A stretch of DNA of 64,000 bases from Planktothrix tepida PCC 9214. GTDB taxonomy: Bacteria > Cyanobacteriota > Cyanobacteriia > Cyanobacteriales > Microcoleaceae. This document shows positions 44,872-54,980 of this stretch, in pieces (position 1 is the first letter of the stretch; each line of letters starts with the position of its first letter). The translations under genes were made by a program, and so were the position numbers. The notes under the pieces are model-generated. The model saw only the letters and a list, made by a program, of their open reading frames with translations, did no database searches and had not been told where the DNA came from. The stretch is taken from NCBI RefSeq assembly GCF_900009145.1, contig NZ_LN889782.1, forward strand, positions 569,503 through 633,502, in the 5' to 3' direction.

Positions 44872-45957
44872 ATGATGGAGTTTGATCATGTCCATTTCTA
44901 TGTTCAAGATGCCAAACGAACACGGGATTGGTTTATTCATAATCTAGGATTTCAAGGAATTGGGAGTCGGAACTGCGTTCACACCCAAACCGAAATCGTT
45001 TACCAAGGTTCAGTTTATTTTCTATTGTCTTCCCCCCTCACGTCTGAGAGTCCTGTGGCGCAATTTTTACAGGTTCATCCGTCTGGGGTGGTAGATGTTG
45101 GCTTTCAAGTTCAAGATTTAGAATTAAGGATTAAACCGCTTCTCGAACAAGGCGTTCGGGTCATTTCTCCCTTACAATCTTATTCCTATCAAGGAGAAAC
45201 TTTAAAATGGTTAACCTTAGAAGGATGGCAAGGATTACGTCATACCTTCACCGAACAAACGGGGGCTCTTCCTGGAAAACTGCTTCCGGGTTTTCCTGAG
45301 CTATTTCCCCCCGCTTCTCCGGTTTTACTGTCCATTGATCACGTTGTTTTAAATGTACAATCTGGAGATCTAAAAACCGCCATTTCTTGGTATCAAAATT
45401 ATTTAGGGTTTCAACCGCAACAGAGTTTTGAAATTCAAACTGAACGTTCTGGATTAAATAGTCAAGTCTTGGTTCATCCCCAAGGTCAAGTTCAGTTTCC
45501 GATTAATGAACCCACATCAGCTAATTCTCAAATTCAAGAATTTTTAGAGATTAATCGCGGTTCAGGAATTCAACATATTGCCCTAAAAACTTCAAATTTA
45601 GGGCAACAGGTTAATCATTTAAGACAAAGAGGATTATCTTTTTTAACGGTTCCCGATGAATATTATTTGCAATTACAAAACCGTTGGCATGATTCCCCCT
45701 TGTTAATCGATTGGGAACGTTTAAAAGCGGATCAAATCTTAGTTGATTGGGAACCCTTAACGCCGGAGGCGATGCTATTACAAATCTTTACCCAACCGAT
45801 TTTTGAACAACCAACATTTTTCTTTGAATTTATTGAACGAAAAATTTGTACTGTTCAAGGTCAACTCCGACAAGCTCAGGGTTTTGGCGAAGGAAATTTT
45901 AAAGCCTTATTTGAAGCCATAGAACGGGAACAAATTAAACGCCAAGCTTCAATTTGA
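44872..45957 (+). CDS. hppD: 4-hydroxyphenylpyruvate dioxygenase
   Basis: This Fe(II) enzyme turns 4-hydroxyphenylpyruvate into homogentisate, the head group precursor of tocopherols in cyanobacteria. Two vicinal-oxygen-chelate halves are seen. Iron ligands are His near 158 (IDHVVLN), His near 235 (IQHIALK) and Glu near 321 (FFEFIERK), at the spacing of the Pseudomonas enzyme. At 361 residues its length is normal. Confidence 0.94.
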   Translation: MMEFDHVHFYVQDAKRTRDWFIHNLGFQGIGSRNCVHTQTEIVYQGSVYFLLSSPLTSESPVAQFLQVHPSGVVDVGFQVQDLELRIKPLLEQGVRVISPLQSYSYQGETLKWLTLEGWQGLRHTFTEQTGALPGKLLPGFPELFPPASPVLLSIDHVVLNVQSGDLKTAISWYQNYLGFQPQQSFEIQTERSGLNSQVLVHPQGQVQFPINEPTSANSQIQEFLEINRGSGIQHIALKTSNLGQQVNHLRQRGLSFLTVPDEYYLQLQNRWHDSPLLIDWERLKADQILVDWEPLTPEAMLLQIFTQPIFEQPTFFFEFIERKICTVQGQLRQAQGFGEGNFKALFEAIEREQIKRQASI

Positions 45958-46213
45958 GAATCAAGTCGGATTAACCGGAAATTTCCCTGAAATAGATCAT
46001 CAAGCGATTCAGGAGAATGAACCCTGAATTGAGAGGTTATCGTTCTCTCAAAGGCCTGAAGTAGACTCAAGGGTCTAAAAACCCTTAGAACTTATGTTAG
46101 AACAGAGGTAAAGACAATTTTAGTCGGGAACCCCCATCACGCCAAAACAGAAAGAAATAAAGCCTCTACCCCCCTACTTTATCCCTATTCATCTAAAATT
46201 TTGGAGACTTCTA

Positions 46214-46822
46214 ATGACAACTGCTGCTAATTTAATTCGGATTGCTGCTGGTGAAGTGGGGTATGCGGAATATCCTGCTGGTAGTAATGGTAATAAGTAT
46301 GGCCAATGGTACGGGATGAATTACGTTCCTTGGTGTGCAATTTTTGTATCCTACTGTTTTGATAAAATTGGTTTACCCCTGCCGATTAGAAGTGCTAAAG
46401 GATTCGCCTACTGTCCCGATGGGGTGTCTTGGTTTAGAAATCGGGGTCAATGGTTTTACGATGCCAGAGTTGGGGATGTGGTATTTTTTTGTTGGCGAGG
46501 AGATGGAATTGCAGATCATGTTGGCATTGTGGAATCCGTTAAATCCGATGGCAGTATTATCAGTATTGAAGGGAATACAGGAGTCGGAAATGATGCGAAT
46601 GGAGGGGAAGTCATGCGACGTTCCCGGACTCCAGGGATTATTTTAGGTTTCGGACGTCCCCCCTATACCAATCCTGTCGCCTCCCAAACTCAAGCGTCTC
46701 GTCCGACCACACCAACCCCCACTCCACCCCAACGTGAAGTTGTTAAGGTTCCACCCAATTATCATAAAGATTTAGTTGATCGGTTAATAGGGGGTAAATC
46801 GGATAAAGCACAGAAAAAATAA
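46214..46822 (+). CDS. CHAP-domain peptidoglycan amidase
   Basis: This is a cysteine amidase or endopeptidase of the NlpC/P60-CHAP type. Cys41 is in YVPWCAIFVSY, His102 in IADHVGIVE and a polar third residue in SIEGNTG. CHAP domains cut peptidoglycan cross-links or amide bonds. No signal peptide is visible, and a Pro/Thr-rich linker (PTTPTPTPPQRE) ends the protein. It may be released by lysis or exported by another path; a phage-endolysin origin is possible. Confidence 0.85.
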   Translation: MTTAANLIRIAAGEVGYAEYPAGSNGNKYGQWYGMNYVPWCAIFVSYCFDKIGLPLPIRSAKGFAYCPDGVSWFRNRGQWFYDARVGDVVFFCWRGDGIADHVGIVESVKSDGSIISIEGNTGVGNDANGGEVMRRSRTPGIILGFGRPPYTNPVASQTQASRPTTPTPTPPQREVVKVPPNYHKDLVDRLIGGKSDKAQKK

Positions 46823-46859
46823 ATAACAGAAAAACGAATTAAGCGATATTTTATGGCTC

Positions 46860-46982
46860 ATGAATTCTACAACTTTCACGATTGATAGTCGCATCCTCGA
46901 CTGGTTAGCAGTATTCGGATACTTGAGTATTCTACTATTCGTGATGTGGAAGGTTTTGAATACTCAAAAGAAATCAGAATAA
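46860..46982 (+). CDS. small single-span membrane protein (40 aa)
   Basis: MNSTTFTIDSRILDWLAVFG is followed by a hydrophobic span (LAVFGYLSILLFVMWKVL) and a basic tail TQKKSE. It follows the CHAP gene by 37 bases on the same strand, so co-transcription is likely. The pairing of a peptidoglycan hydrolase and a small membrane protein recalls endolysin-holin, but the single span and chromosomal setting make this only a suggestion. Confidence 0.45.
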   Translation: MNSTTFTIDSRILDWLAVFGYLSILLFVMWKVLNTQKKSE

Positions 46983-46990
46983 CCCAGTTT

Positions 46991-47752
46991 TTAAGGATTA
47001 CTAAGACCGGACAAAAAGGGTAAGGCTGCTAATCCTAAATATTGAATTCCTTCCGGGGTAACTTCAAACCGACAAGGTAAGATTTCTACCCCTTCTGAAA
47101 TGGCAGTTCTTAAAAGTTGACCATAAACCGGGTCTGCCATATCTCCGGGGGCAAATTCGGTACAATCTCCACGATTAATAAAATATAACATCACCGCACG
47201 AGCGCCTTGTTTAACAATTTCAATTAATTCCTTTAAATGTTTTTGTCCTCGTTCTGTTACGGTATCAGGAAATAAAGCGATTTTTCCCTTACACCAAGTC
47301 GTATTTTTCACTTCTAAATAAATCGGTTTATCCTCCCCTTTCAAGACAAAATCGACCCGACTTTTTAAATCTATTCCATAGGGAACTTCTTTCTTAATTT
47401 CGCTATAATTTCCTAAGTCGGGAAATAACCGTTCTATTAAGGCTAAATGAATGACTTTGTTGGGTAAGGCGGTATTAATTCCAACCCACGTTAATTGCTG
47501 ACCGAAGGGGTCAACCTCCGAGGTTAACTGAATTAACTCCCAAGTATAGGGATATTTACGAGTTTTCCCGGCGTTGTGAGACACCATCACCGGGTTTCCA
47601 GGGATGCAAACCCCTGTCATGGGCCCAGTATTGGGACAATGGGCCGTGATGACCTCTCCAGAGGTTAACTCAATATCCGCTAAAAATCGTTTATAGCGTT
47701 TCAATAAAACCCCAGACTCAAGGGAGGGATAGCGATACAAATAAGAATCCAT
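46991..47752 (-). CDS. sfsA: sugar fermentation stimulation protein SfsA
   Basis: The 253-residue protein has an N-terminal OB-like part (LLKRYKRFLADIEL, AHCPNTGPMTG) and a nuclease-like core VDFVLKGEDKPIYLEVKNTT with the D-x(n)-E-x-K pattern. It is a conserved nucleic-acid-binding protein; the cellular role is poorly defined despite its name. It is convergent with the small membrane gene. Confidence 0.94.
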   Translation of the reverse strand: MDSYLYRYPSLESGVLLKRYKRFLADIELTSGEVITAHCPNTGPMTGVCIPGNPVMVSHNAGKTRKYPYTWELIQLTSEVDPFGQQLTWVGINTALPNKVIHLALIERLFPDLGNYSEIKKEVPYGIDLKSRVDFVLKGEDKPIYLEVKNTTWCKGKIALFPDTVTERGQKHLKELIEIVKQGARAVMLYFINRGDCTEFAPGDMADPVYGQLLRTAISEGVEILPCRFEVTPEGIQYLGLAALPFLSGLSNP

Positions 47753-47824
47753 GATGAACTTGTTTGAATATTGGTCAATTCCCGATTAAACTAGGGTTTG
47801 CATTTTAACCCCTGTGGATGTTTC

Positions 47825-49438
47825 GTGTCAGAAGAACCAAAACGCTCTCGTTCGTTAGTCGGAATTGCCACTATTGTTGCAGTTGCCACCCTGATTAGTA
47901 AAGTCTTTGGCTTAGTTCGTCAACAAGTGATGGCGGCGGCGTTTGGTGTGGGGCCAGCCATTGATGCTTATAATTATGCTTATGTTATCCCCGGATTTTT
48001 ATTAATATTATTAGGGGGAATTAACGGCCCCTTTCATAGTGCCATTGTCAGTGCGTTAGCAAATCGAGACCGCAAAGATGCAGAAGCTTTAGTAGAGACG
48101 GTTTCTACATTAGTCGGAATATTTTTATTAATTATAACAGTCGGATTAGTCATTTTTGCCACTCCTTTAATTGATTTAATGGCTCCGGGTTTAATGCTAA
48201 CACCGGAAGGAATAGCGACTCGAAGTATTGCCATAGAACAGTTAAAAATCATGGCTCCGATGGCGTTATTTGCTGGGTTAATTGGCATTGGATTTGGCAC
48301 GTTAAATGCGGCGGATATGTATTGGCTGCCATCGATTAGTCCATTATTTTCCAGTGCGGCTTTAATCTTAGGATTAGGGGTATTAATTGGAATTTTAGGG
48401 GATGATGTTGATAGCCCTAAATATATGGTTTTAGGGGGAGAAGTTTTAGCGTGGTCAACTTTAGCAGGGGCAGTTTTACAATGGTTAATTCAAGTTCCGG
48501 CGATGTGGAAATCGGGGTTAGGAACCTTACGACTCCGATTTAATTTTAAAATTCCAGGGTTAGAAGATGTGATGAAAGTCATGTTACCCGCTACATTATC
48601 ATCAGGAATGTTACAAATTAATGTCTATACGGATTTATTTTTTGCCTCTTATATTCCCCAAGCTGCATCAGCAATGGGCTATTCTGGGTTATTAGTCCAA
48701 ACTCCCTTGGGAATCATTTCTAATATGATTTTGGTTCCGTTTTTACCGCTTTTTGCTCGATTAAGAGATCCTGAAAACTGGCCAGAATTAAAAGACCGCA
48801 TTCGTCAGTCGTTAATTTTAACGGCAATTACGATGTTACCCTTAAGTACATTAATGGTGGCTTTAGCCTTACCGACGGTGAGAATTGTTTATGAACGGTA
48901 TGCGTTTAATTTAGAAGCATCGGAGTTTGTCGCCTCAATTTTAGTGGCTTATTCGGTGGGGATGTTCTTTTATTTAGGACGAGATGTATTAGTCCGAGTG
49001 TTCTATGGGTTAGGAGATGGAGAAACCCCATTTAGAGTTAGTATTTTTAATATTTTATTAAATGGGGTATTAGATTTTATTTTAGTTAAATTTTGGGGCG
49101 CACCGGGTTTAGTGTTAGCAACTGTTTCCGTAAATGTTGTCTCAATGGGGATGTTTTTATGGCTCTTACATATTAGATTAAATGGTTTACCCTGGCGAGA
49201 GTGGAGTTTACCGTTTTTGGGATTAACAATAATTAGTTTAATTTCTGGTGCAGCCAGTTGGGGAACCTTACAAGGGTTAAGATTGTTAATTAGTAGTAAT
49301 GACTTTTTGATATTATTAATGGAATTAGTAATTCCGGGTATTGTCGGAATAGTCGTTTTTTCAATCTTAATTCTATTTTTAAGATTACCCGAAGTGGATT
49401 TATTAGTGTCTCGACTCCGCCAAAAGTTTCAAAGGTAG
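47825..49438 (+). CDS. murJ: lipid II flippase MurJ
   Basis: This polytopic MOP-superfamily protein of about 14 spans moves lipid II across the plasma membrane for peptidoglycan synthesis. SLVGIATIVAVATLISKVFG, VRQQVMAAAFGVGPAIDAYN and PGFLLILLGGINGPFHSAIV are family hallmarks. GTG at 47825 gives the expected N-terminus (SEEPKRSRS). The frame is open to a TTG at 47798, but those nine residues are not typical. Confidence 0.94.
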   Translation: MSEEPKRSRSLVGIATIVAVATLISKVFGLVRQQVMAAAFGVGPAIDAYNYAYVIPGFLLILLGGINGPFHSAIVSALANRDRKDAEALVETVSTLVGIFLLIITVGLVIFATPLIDLMAPGLMLTPEGIATRSIAIEQLKIMAPMALFAGLIGIGFGTLNAADMYWLPSISPLFSSAALILGLGVLIGILGDDVDSPKYMVLGGEVLAWSTLAGAVLQWLIQVPAMWKSGLGTLRLRFNFKIPGLEDVMKVMLPATLSSGMLQINVYTDLFFASYIPQAASAMGYSGLLVQTPLGIISNMILVPFLPLFARLRDPENWPELKDRIRQSLILTAITMLPLSTLMVALALPTVRIVYERYAFNLEASEFVASILVAYSVGMFFYLGRDVLVRVFYGLGDGETPFRVSIFNILLNGVLDFILVKFWGAPGLVLATVSVNVVSMGMFLWLLHIRLNGLPWREWSLPFLGLTIISLISGAASWGTLQGLRLLISSNDFLILLMELVIPGIVGIVVFSILILFLRLPEVDLLVSRLRQKFQR

Positions 49439-49444
49439 AAATCA

Positions 49445-49510
49445 AGAAATCGGGTTTCTGTAGTAAGCTTTGATATAATTCCCCAAATAACACTAAGAAA
49501 CCCGGTTTCT
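49445..49510. repeat. paired-palindrome element, copy 4 (66 bp)
   Basis: It has a left end AGAAATCGGGTTTCT with one change and a right end AGAAACCCGGTTTCT. It lies 6 bases after the murJ stop, between convergent genes, and probably helps terminate both. Confidence 0.75.
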
Positions 49511-49531
49511 GGAACTCTCGTCAACGGTCAA

Positions 49532-50140
49532 CTATTCTGCATTTTTTCTCATATTTCTACGCAAAATCCACAGTCCAAACCAAATCACTAAACTTAATAA
49601 CACAATTTTAGAAACGGGGCCTAAATATTCATCGACTAAATCATAATGCTCTCCCAATAAATAGCCTGCCCCTGTTAAGAAACTCACCCAAAGGGCTGTG
49701 CCAATGGTAGAATAAATCAGAAAGGGAATTAATGGCATATCGTTGAGACCCGCAGGTAAGGAAATGATAGTTCTAACCCCAGGAACTAAACGACATAAAA
49801 AAACGGCCACGCCGCCATATCGAGTAAACCAATTATTTGCTTTATCGATATCTGCACCTGACACTGTAATCCATTTTCCATATTTATCTGCTAACTGTCT
49901 TAAACGTTCTTCTCCAACGAATTTACCTGCATAATACCAAGGAAATGCCCCTAATATTGTTCCGATAATTCCCGCTAAAATAGCAGGTATCATTTCCATT
50001 TTTCCTTGGGAAACCGTATAACCGGCTAAGGGCATAATTAACTCAGACGGAATGGGGGGAAACAGATTTTCTAAAAACATTAATAAACCAATTCCCAGAT
50101 ATCCCAGGGAAACCATTGTATTCGTAATCCATTCAGTCAT
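49532..50140 (-). CDS. DedA/VTT-family membrane protein
   Basis: This integral protein of 202 residues has the DedA signatures FLENLFPPIPSELIMPLAG and FTRYGGVAVFLCRLVPGVRT followed by GLNDMPLIPFL. Members act in lipid handling; several have undecaprenyl-phosphate or phospholipid flippase or scramblase roles. The conserved Glu and Arg of the re-entrant loops are present. Confidence 0.9.
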   Translation of the reverse strand: MTEWITNTMVSLGYLGIGLLMFLENLFPPIPSELIMPLAGYTVSQGKMEMIPAILAGIIGTILGAFPWYYAGKFVGEERLRQLADKYGKWITVSGADIDKANNWFTRYGGVAVFLCRLVPGVRTIISLPAGLNDMPLIPFLIYSTIGTALWVSFLTGAGYLLGEHYDLVDEYLGPVSKIVLLSLVIWFGLWILRRNMRKNAE

Positions 50141-50172
50141 AATCTTTTTTTAAAGTGTAGTTGCTCAAATTT

Positions 50173-50239
50173 AGAAACCGGGTTTCTGAAGGAAAAATTT
50201 GATTTTATTCCCTAAATAAAACTCAGAAACCCGGTTTCT
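50173..50239. repeat. paired-palindrome element, copy 5 (67 bp)
   Basis: It has perfect terminal 15-mers AGAAACCGGGTTTCT and AGAAACCCGGTTTCT. It lies between ahcY and the DedA gene. Confidence 0.8.
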
Positions 50240-50270
50240 GGGGTAAAACCTATCTCACTCTAAACTTAAT

Positions 50271-51584
<1,314 letters not shown>

Positions 51585-51600
51585 TCAAGAGGATGCTAAA

Positions 51601-51651
51601 CTTGAGCACCCTGTTGCTGACGTCCCTATGCAACGGAGGGTTCCTCGTCAG
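51601..51651 (-). promoter_or_regulatory. pseudoknotted leader of ahcY, candidate SAH-type riboswitch
   Basis: In transcript order: P1 CUGACG/CGUCAG (51646-51651 with 51617-51622) encloses a hairpin CCCU/AGGG. Its loop CCGUUGCAU can pair GUUGC with GCAAC just 3' of P1. Alternatively ACCCU pairs with AGGGU and GAG with CUC further 3', as in the pseudoknot of SAH riboswitches (CGAGG and GCGCUC segments). The position, about 50 bases before ahcY, and the gene identity fit. The match to the published family is by eye only. Confidence 0.5.
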
Positions 51652-51738
51652 AATTCGCACAATTGTTGCAATTTATTAACATAAAGCCTAGCGCGAAAGG
51701 TGTCATTCGGCCATAGGTGACATCCAGAAACCGGGTTT

Positions 51739-52647
51739 CTATTGATTTAACAAACAATTCAACACAAAAACCACACAAGGAACGGTCACACTATTCCCAA
51801 TTAACCGACGAGCAGTTGAATAGGAAGTAACCATTTTAAACTCATCGGGAAACCCTTGCAAACGTAGCATTTCTCGCTCCGTTAACCGTCGTTGTCCATT
51901 CACTAATAAATAATTATAGGATGCTCCGGCTCTTAAGGCACAAGAATAAGGATAAGCACTAATATGACCTGCTTTATTTTCGTGCCAAATTGTAGGTTCA
52001 GTATCGATTTTTCCTTGATATTTTACTAAACGATTGTTACGAATTTTTTCAGAGGCATAATAAAAGTCTGAAACTTGCGGTTCTAAAATATCGCTTAAGG
52101 GTTTCATCGGTATTTTTTGAATATCCCATTGAAAGGGTAACGGTTGCCGATAACCGACAATAAAAATCCGTTCTCGTTTTTGGGGTAATCCAAAATCTAA
52201 AGCATTTAACACTTTATATTCAACAGTATAACCCAATTCTTCTAAAACTTCAATAATAGCTTTTAAGGTTTTCCCTTGGTTATGTCCAACTAATTGTTTA
52301 ACGTTTTCTAAGATAAAGTAATTAGGTTTTTTACACGCTAAAATTCGAGCAATGTCAAAAAACAATGTTCCTCTGGTATCTTCAAATCCTTTAAGCTGTC
52401 CACAAATACTAAAGGGTTGACAAGGAAACCCCGCTAATAAAATATCATGATTAGGAATATCCTCAGCTTTAATTTGGGTAATATCTCCGGCGGGTTGTTC
52501 CCCGAAATTCATCTGATAGATGTTTTGAGCATCAGAATCAATATCGCAAGAAAAAACACAGACTGGCTTAATATTCCCAGGTCTTAAGGCTTGATTAATA
52601 GCAATTCTAAATCCACCAATTCCACAAAACAAATCAATATATCTCAT
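51739..52647 (-). CDS. DNA (cytosine-5-)-methyltransferase, orphan
   Basis: All C5-methyltransferase motifs are visible: I DLFCGIGGFR, IV GFPCQPFS with the catalytic Cys, VI ENVKQL, VIII QKRERIFIVGYR, IX REMLRLQGFP and X GNSVTVPC. The target recognition domain (about 175-240) is short. No restriction endonuclease gene lies beside it, so it probably acts in epigenetic marking or as a solitary remnant of an R-M system. Its stop falls within an AGAAACCGGGTTTCT half element (51726-51740). Confidence 0.92.
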   Translation of the reverse strand: MRYIDLFCGIGGFRIAINQALRPGNIKPVCVFSCDIDSDAQNIYQMNFGEQPAGDITQIKAEDIPNHDILLAGFPCQPFSICGQLKGFEDTRGTLFFDIARILACKKPNYFILENVKQLVGHNQGKTLKAIIEVLEELGYTVEYKVLNALDFGLPQKRERIFIVGYRQPLPFQWDIQKIPMKPLSDILEPQVSDFYYASEKIRNNRLVKYQGKIDTEPTIWHENKAGHISAYPYSCALRAGASYNYLLVNGQRRLTEREMLRLQGFPDEFKMVTSYSTARRLIGNSVTVPCVVFVLNCLLNQ

Positions 52648-52649
52648 TG

Positions 52650-53255
52650 CTAATTACGACGTTCAGATTCTTTTTTAATCGCCTCCAGAGTATTTTTTAA
52701 GCTACTTTCATAAACATTATAAAATAAGGTTCGGCTTGGAGTTGAACCTGGTTCAACATTAACTTGATGTAGAATTCTGACTTGTTTTGCAGAAATGGGT
52801 TCAATTTTCCAACTTCCTTCTAACCCTTTCAAATCTCCTTCAAGCAGTTTAAAATCAATTTCTTTAGGATAGGTTTCAGTAGCAGATATACGCAATCTTG
52901 TTGTTTGATCAAAAACAAAGGCTTGTATTTTATACACCTGTTCAAAAATTTTTTGATTTCCTTGAGATTTTAATAAATGGCTACTAATCACATTCGGTAA
53001 AAAATGATAAAAATTATTATAATCTGTTAATACTTTCCAACTGGTATCTGCCGAACTATTAACAATAATTTGAGCTTTATATTGTCCATTTTTTCCGGTT
53101 AAACTTGCCCCTTGAGATTGACTAGCAATTACGGCGGAAGGAACCCATTCCGCTAGAGTCAGAGGACTATTGATTAGAGTTAGACTTAAACCAACCGCAG
53201 CAACCCATGTTGTTAGAAATTTCTGAGGTTTTTGGAGATCAAACTTAAAAGCCAT
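52650..53255 (-). CDS. exported SRPBCC/START-like lipid-binding protein
   Basis: A signal peptide (about 1-35, FLTTWVAAVGLSLTLINSPLTLA) precedes a helix-grip domain of the polyketide cyclase/START superfamily (AQIIVNSSADTSWKVLTDYN, then FYHFLPNVISS). The cavity of such proteins binds a hydrophobic ligand. The ligand is unknown. The methyltransferase starts 3 bases after this gene ends, so the two are probably co-transcribed. Confidence 0.8.
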   Translation of the reverse strand: MAFKFDLQKPQKFLTTWVAAVGLSLTLINSPLTLAEWVPSAVIASQSQGASLTGKNGQYKAQIIVNSSADTSWKVLTDYNNFYHFLPNVISSHLLKSQGNQKIFEQVYKIQAFVFDQTTRLRISATETYPKEIDFKLLEGDLKGLEGSWKIEPISAKQVRILHQVNVEPGSTPSRTLFYNVYESSLKNTLEAIKKESERRN

Positions 53256-53425
53256 GGGTGAGTTACTGCGATGTAAAATCGCGTTTAGAATAAATGTTAA
53301 CTAGATAGATTATAACAAATTTCTATTATTCTTACAGTGTCTAGTAGCTTTATGATCCAGAAAGAAATGCACCCTCAACTCAATTAATTATTAATCGTGA
53401 ACAAAATGTTAGCTGAGATGGTTCT

Positions 53426-53734
53426 TCAGTATTGACAAACATAGACTAACATCTGTTGAGTTGCATTACTTTGGGGCGAATAAGTGGTATCATATTCTAG
53501 GACATACCAAGTATTGTTATTACAATTTGCGGCTGCATGAAGGGTTTCATTTCCAATGGTATAAATAAATCGCTTTCCTTCTTTTCCCGCATAAATACTA
53601 TCTGCGTCAACGGAAATGTCTTCTCCGGTATCTGCTTTCCCCATATAAACCCAATTCTCAGCTAGGGCTGGATAGACAGCAGTAAAAAGGCTCATAATGC
53701 CGCTGACTAAGATGCTAACTTTCGCTTTATTCAT
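53426..53734 (-). CDS. small exported hypothetical protein
   Basis: From the Met at 53734 the product is 102 residues with a clear signal peptide (MNKAKVSILVSGIMSLFTAV then YPALAENW). The mature part (VYMGKADTGEDISVDADSIY then FIYTIGNETLHAAANC) resembles surface-adhesin-like or DUF-type domains in which two Cys may form a disulfide. The upstream frame to 53779 is not part of a plausible secreted protein. Family uncertain. Confidence 0.65.
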   Translation of the reverse strand: MNKAKVSILVSGIMSLFTAVYPALAENWVYMGKADTGEDISVDADSIYAGKEGKRFIYTIGNETLHAAANCNNNTWYVLEYDTTYSPQSNATQQMLVYVCQY

Positions 53735-53872
53735 CAGTTTTCCTTTTGGGGTTAGACTGTCTGTATAATAGCTGAACAATAGAGAGAAGTTGGCTAAATT
53801 TTATAGAAAATTAACCTTTACATCTTTTAATTCAGCCTTTATTATTGTTAATATATCAAGTTGATAGTCAAG

Positions 53873-54910
53873 TCAAAATTGACTGACTTGTAACTGATTT
53901 TTCTCTACAGCCGAGAGTTGATCTAACTGTTGCCAAACCTCTTGTAATAAGGTATCTAAACCCATTCCAGCTACCGCAGAAATCATGAAAATAGGGCTTT
54001 GATGGAATTGTTGCAATTGGGAAACCAGTGCTTGAATTTCCTCACTGTCTACATCCACCGCATCCACTTTATTAAATGCGACAATTTGAGGACGTTCTCC
54101 TAATCCTCTACCATAAGCTTTTAATTCCTCTTGAATGGTATGATAATTTTCAATCGGATTACTATCGGTAATATCAATTAAATGCAATAATACGCGAGTT
54201 CGTTCAATATGGCGTAAAAATTCATACCCTAAACCTGCCCCTAAATGAGCACCTTCAATTAACCCCGGAATATCCGCAAATACTGTTCCATCTCCCGTGG
54301 GTTTTCTCACCACTCCCAAGTTAGGAATTAAGGTGGTAAAGGGATAATCCGCAATTTTAGGACGGGCAGCCGATAACGCCGAAATCAAGGTGGATTTTCC
54401 GGCATTGGGTAAACCAATAATTCCAACTTCTGCTAATAATTTTAATTCTAATCTTAACCGTCGATTTTCTCCTTCTAAACCGGGTAAAGCGTATTCTGGA
54501 GCGCGATTTCGATTACTTAAAAAGTATTTATTCCCTAACCCTCCTTTTCCCCCGGCTGCAACACAAAGCTGTTGATTTTTTTCTACTAAATCCCCTAACA
54601 TCTCATCAGTATTGGCATCATAAACAACGGTTCCCAATGGCACTTGAATCAAACGATCTTCTCCATTCGCCCCCGTCATATTTTTAGGGCCACCTCGTGT
54701 ACCATGACCCGCTTGAAATTTATGATTATATTGAAAATCTAGCAAGGTTTGTAAATGTTCAACGGCGACTAATATTACTGAACCCCCTTTCCCACCATTG
54801 CCACCCGCAGGCCCCCCAGCCGGAACATATTTTTCCCGTCGAAAGGCAACAACTCCATCGCCTCCTTTTCCGCCTTCGACTTCAATTTCAACTTGATCAA
54901 TAAATTGCAT
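53873..54910 (-). CDS. obg: GTPase Obg/CgtA
   Basis: This ribosome-associated GTPase acts in large-subunit assembly and stress control. The Gly-rich Obg fold is MQFIDQVEIEVEGGKGGDGV onward. The G domain has G1 GLPNAGKST, G3 DIPGLIEGA and G4 NKVD. The ATG at 54910 gives the normal 345 residues; the frame is open to 55027, but that extension is coded by heptamer repeats and the end of psb32. Confidence 0.95.
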   Translation of the reverse strand: MQFIDQVEIEVEGGKGGDGVVAFRREKYVPAGGPAGGNGGKGGSVILVAVEHLQTLLDFQYNHKFQAGHGTRGGPKNMTGANGEDRLIQVPLGTVVYDANTDEMLGDLVEKNQQLCVAAGGKGGLGNKYFLSNRNRAPEYALPGLEGENRRLRLELKLLAEVGIIGLPNAGKSTLISALSAARPKIADYPFTTLIPNLGVVRKPTGDGTVFADIPGLIEGAHLGAGLGYEFLRHIERTRVLLHLIDITDSNPIENYHTIQEELKAYGRGLGERPQIVAFNKVDAVDVDSEEIQALVSQLQQFHQSPIFMISAVAGMGLDTLLQEVWQQLDQLSAVEKNQLQVSQF

Positions 54911-54943
54911 TTTATTTTTAGATAAATTTAGATAGGAAGTTAA

Positions 54944-54976
54944 ACTGATAACTGATAACTGATAACTGATAACTGA
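54944..54976. repeat. ACTGATA heptamer tandem repeat
   Basis: Nearly five copies of the 7-mer ACTGATA lie between obg and psb32. The same heptamer flanks the repeat at 7614-7670. Confidence 0.85.
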
Positions 54977-54980
54977 ATTA

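Noticed and set aside
46214-46822. Prophage
   Set aside because: A CHAP hydrolase alone is not enough; no capsid, tail, integrase or terminase genes are in the window.
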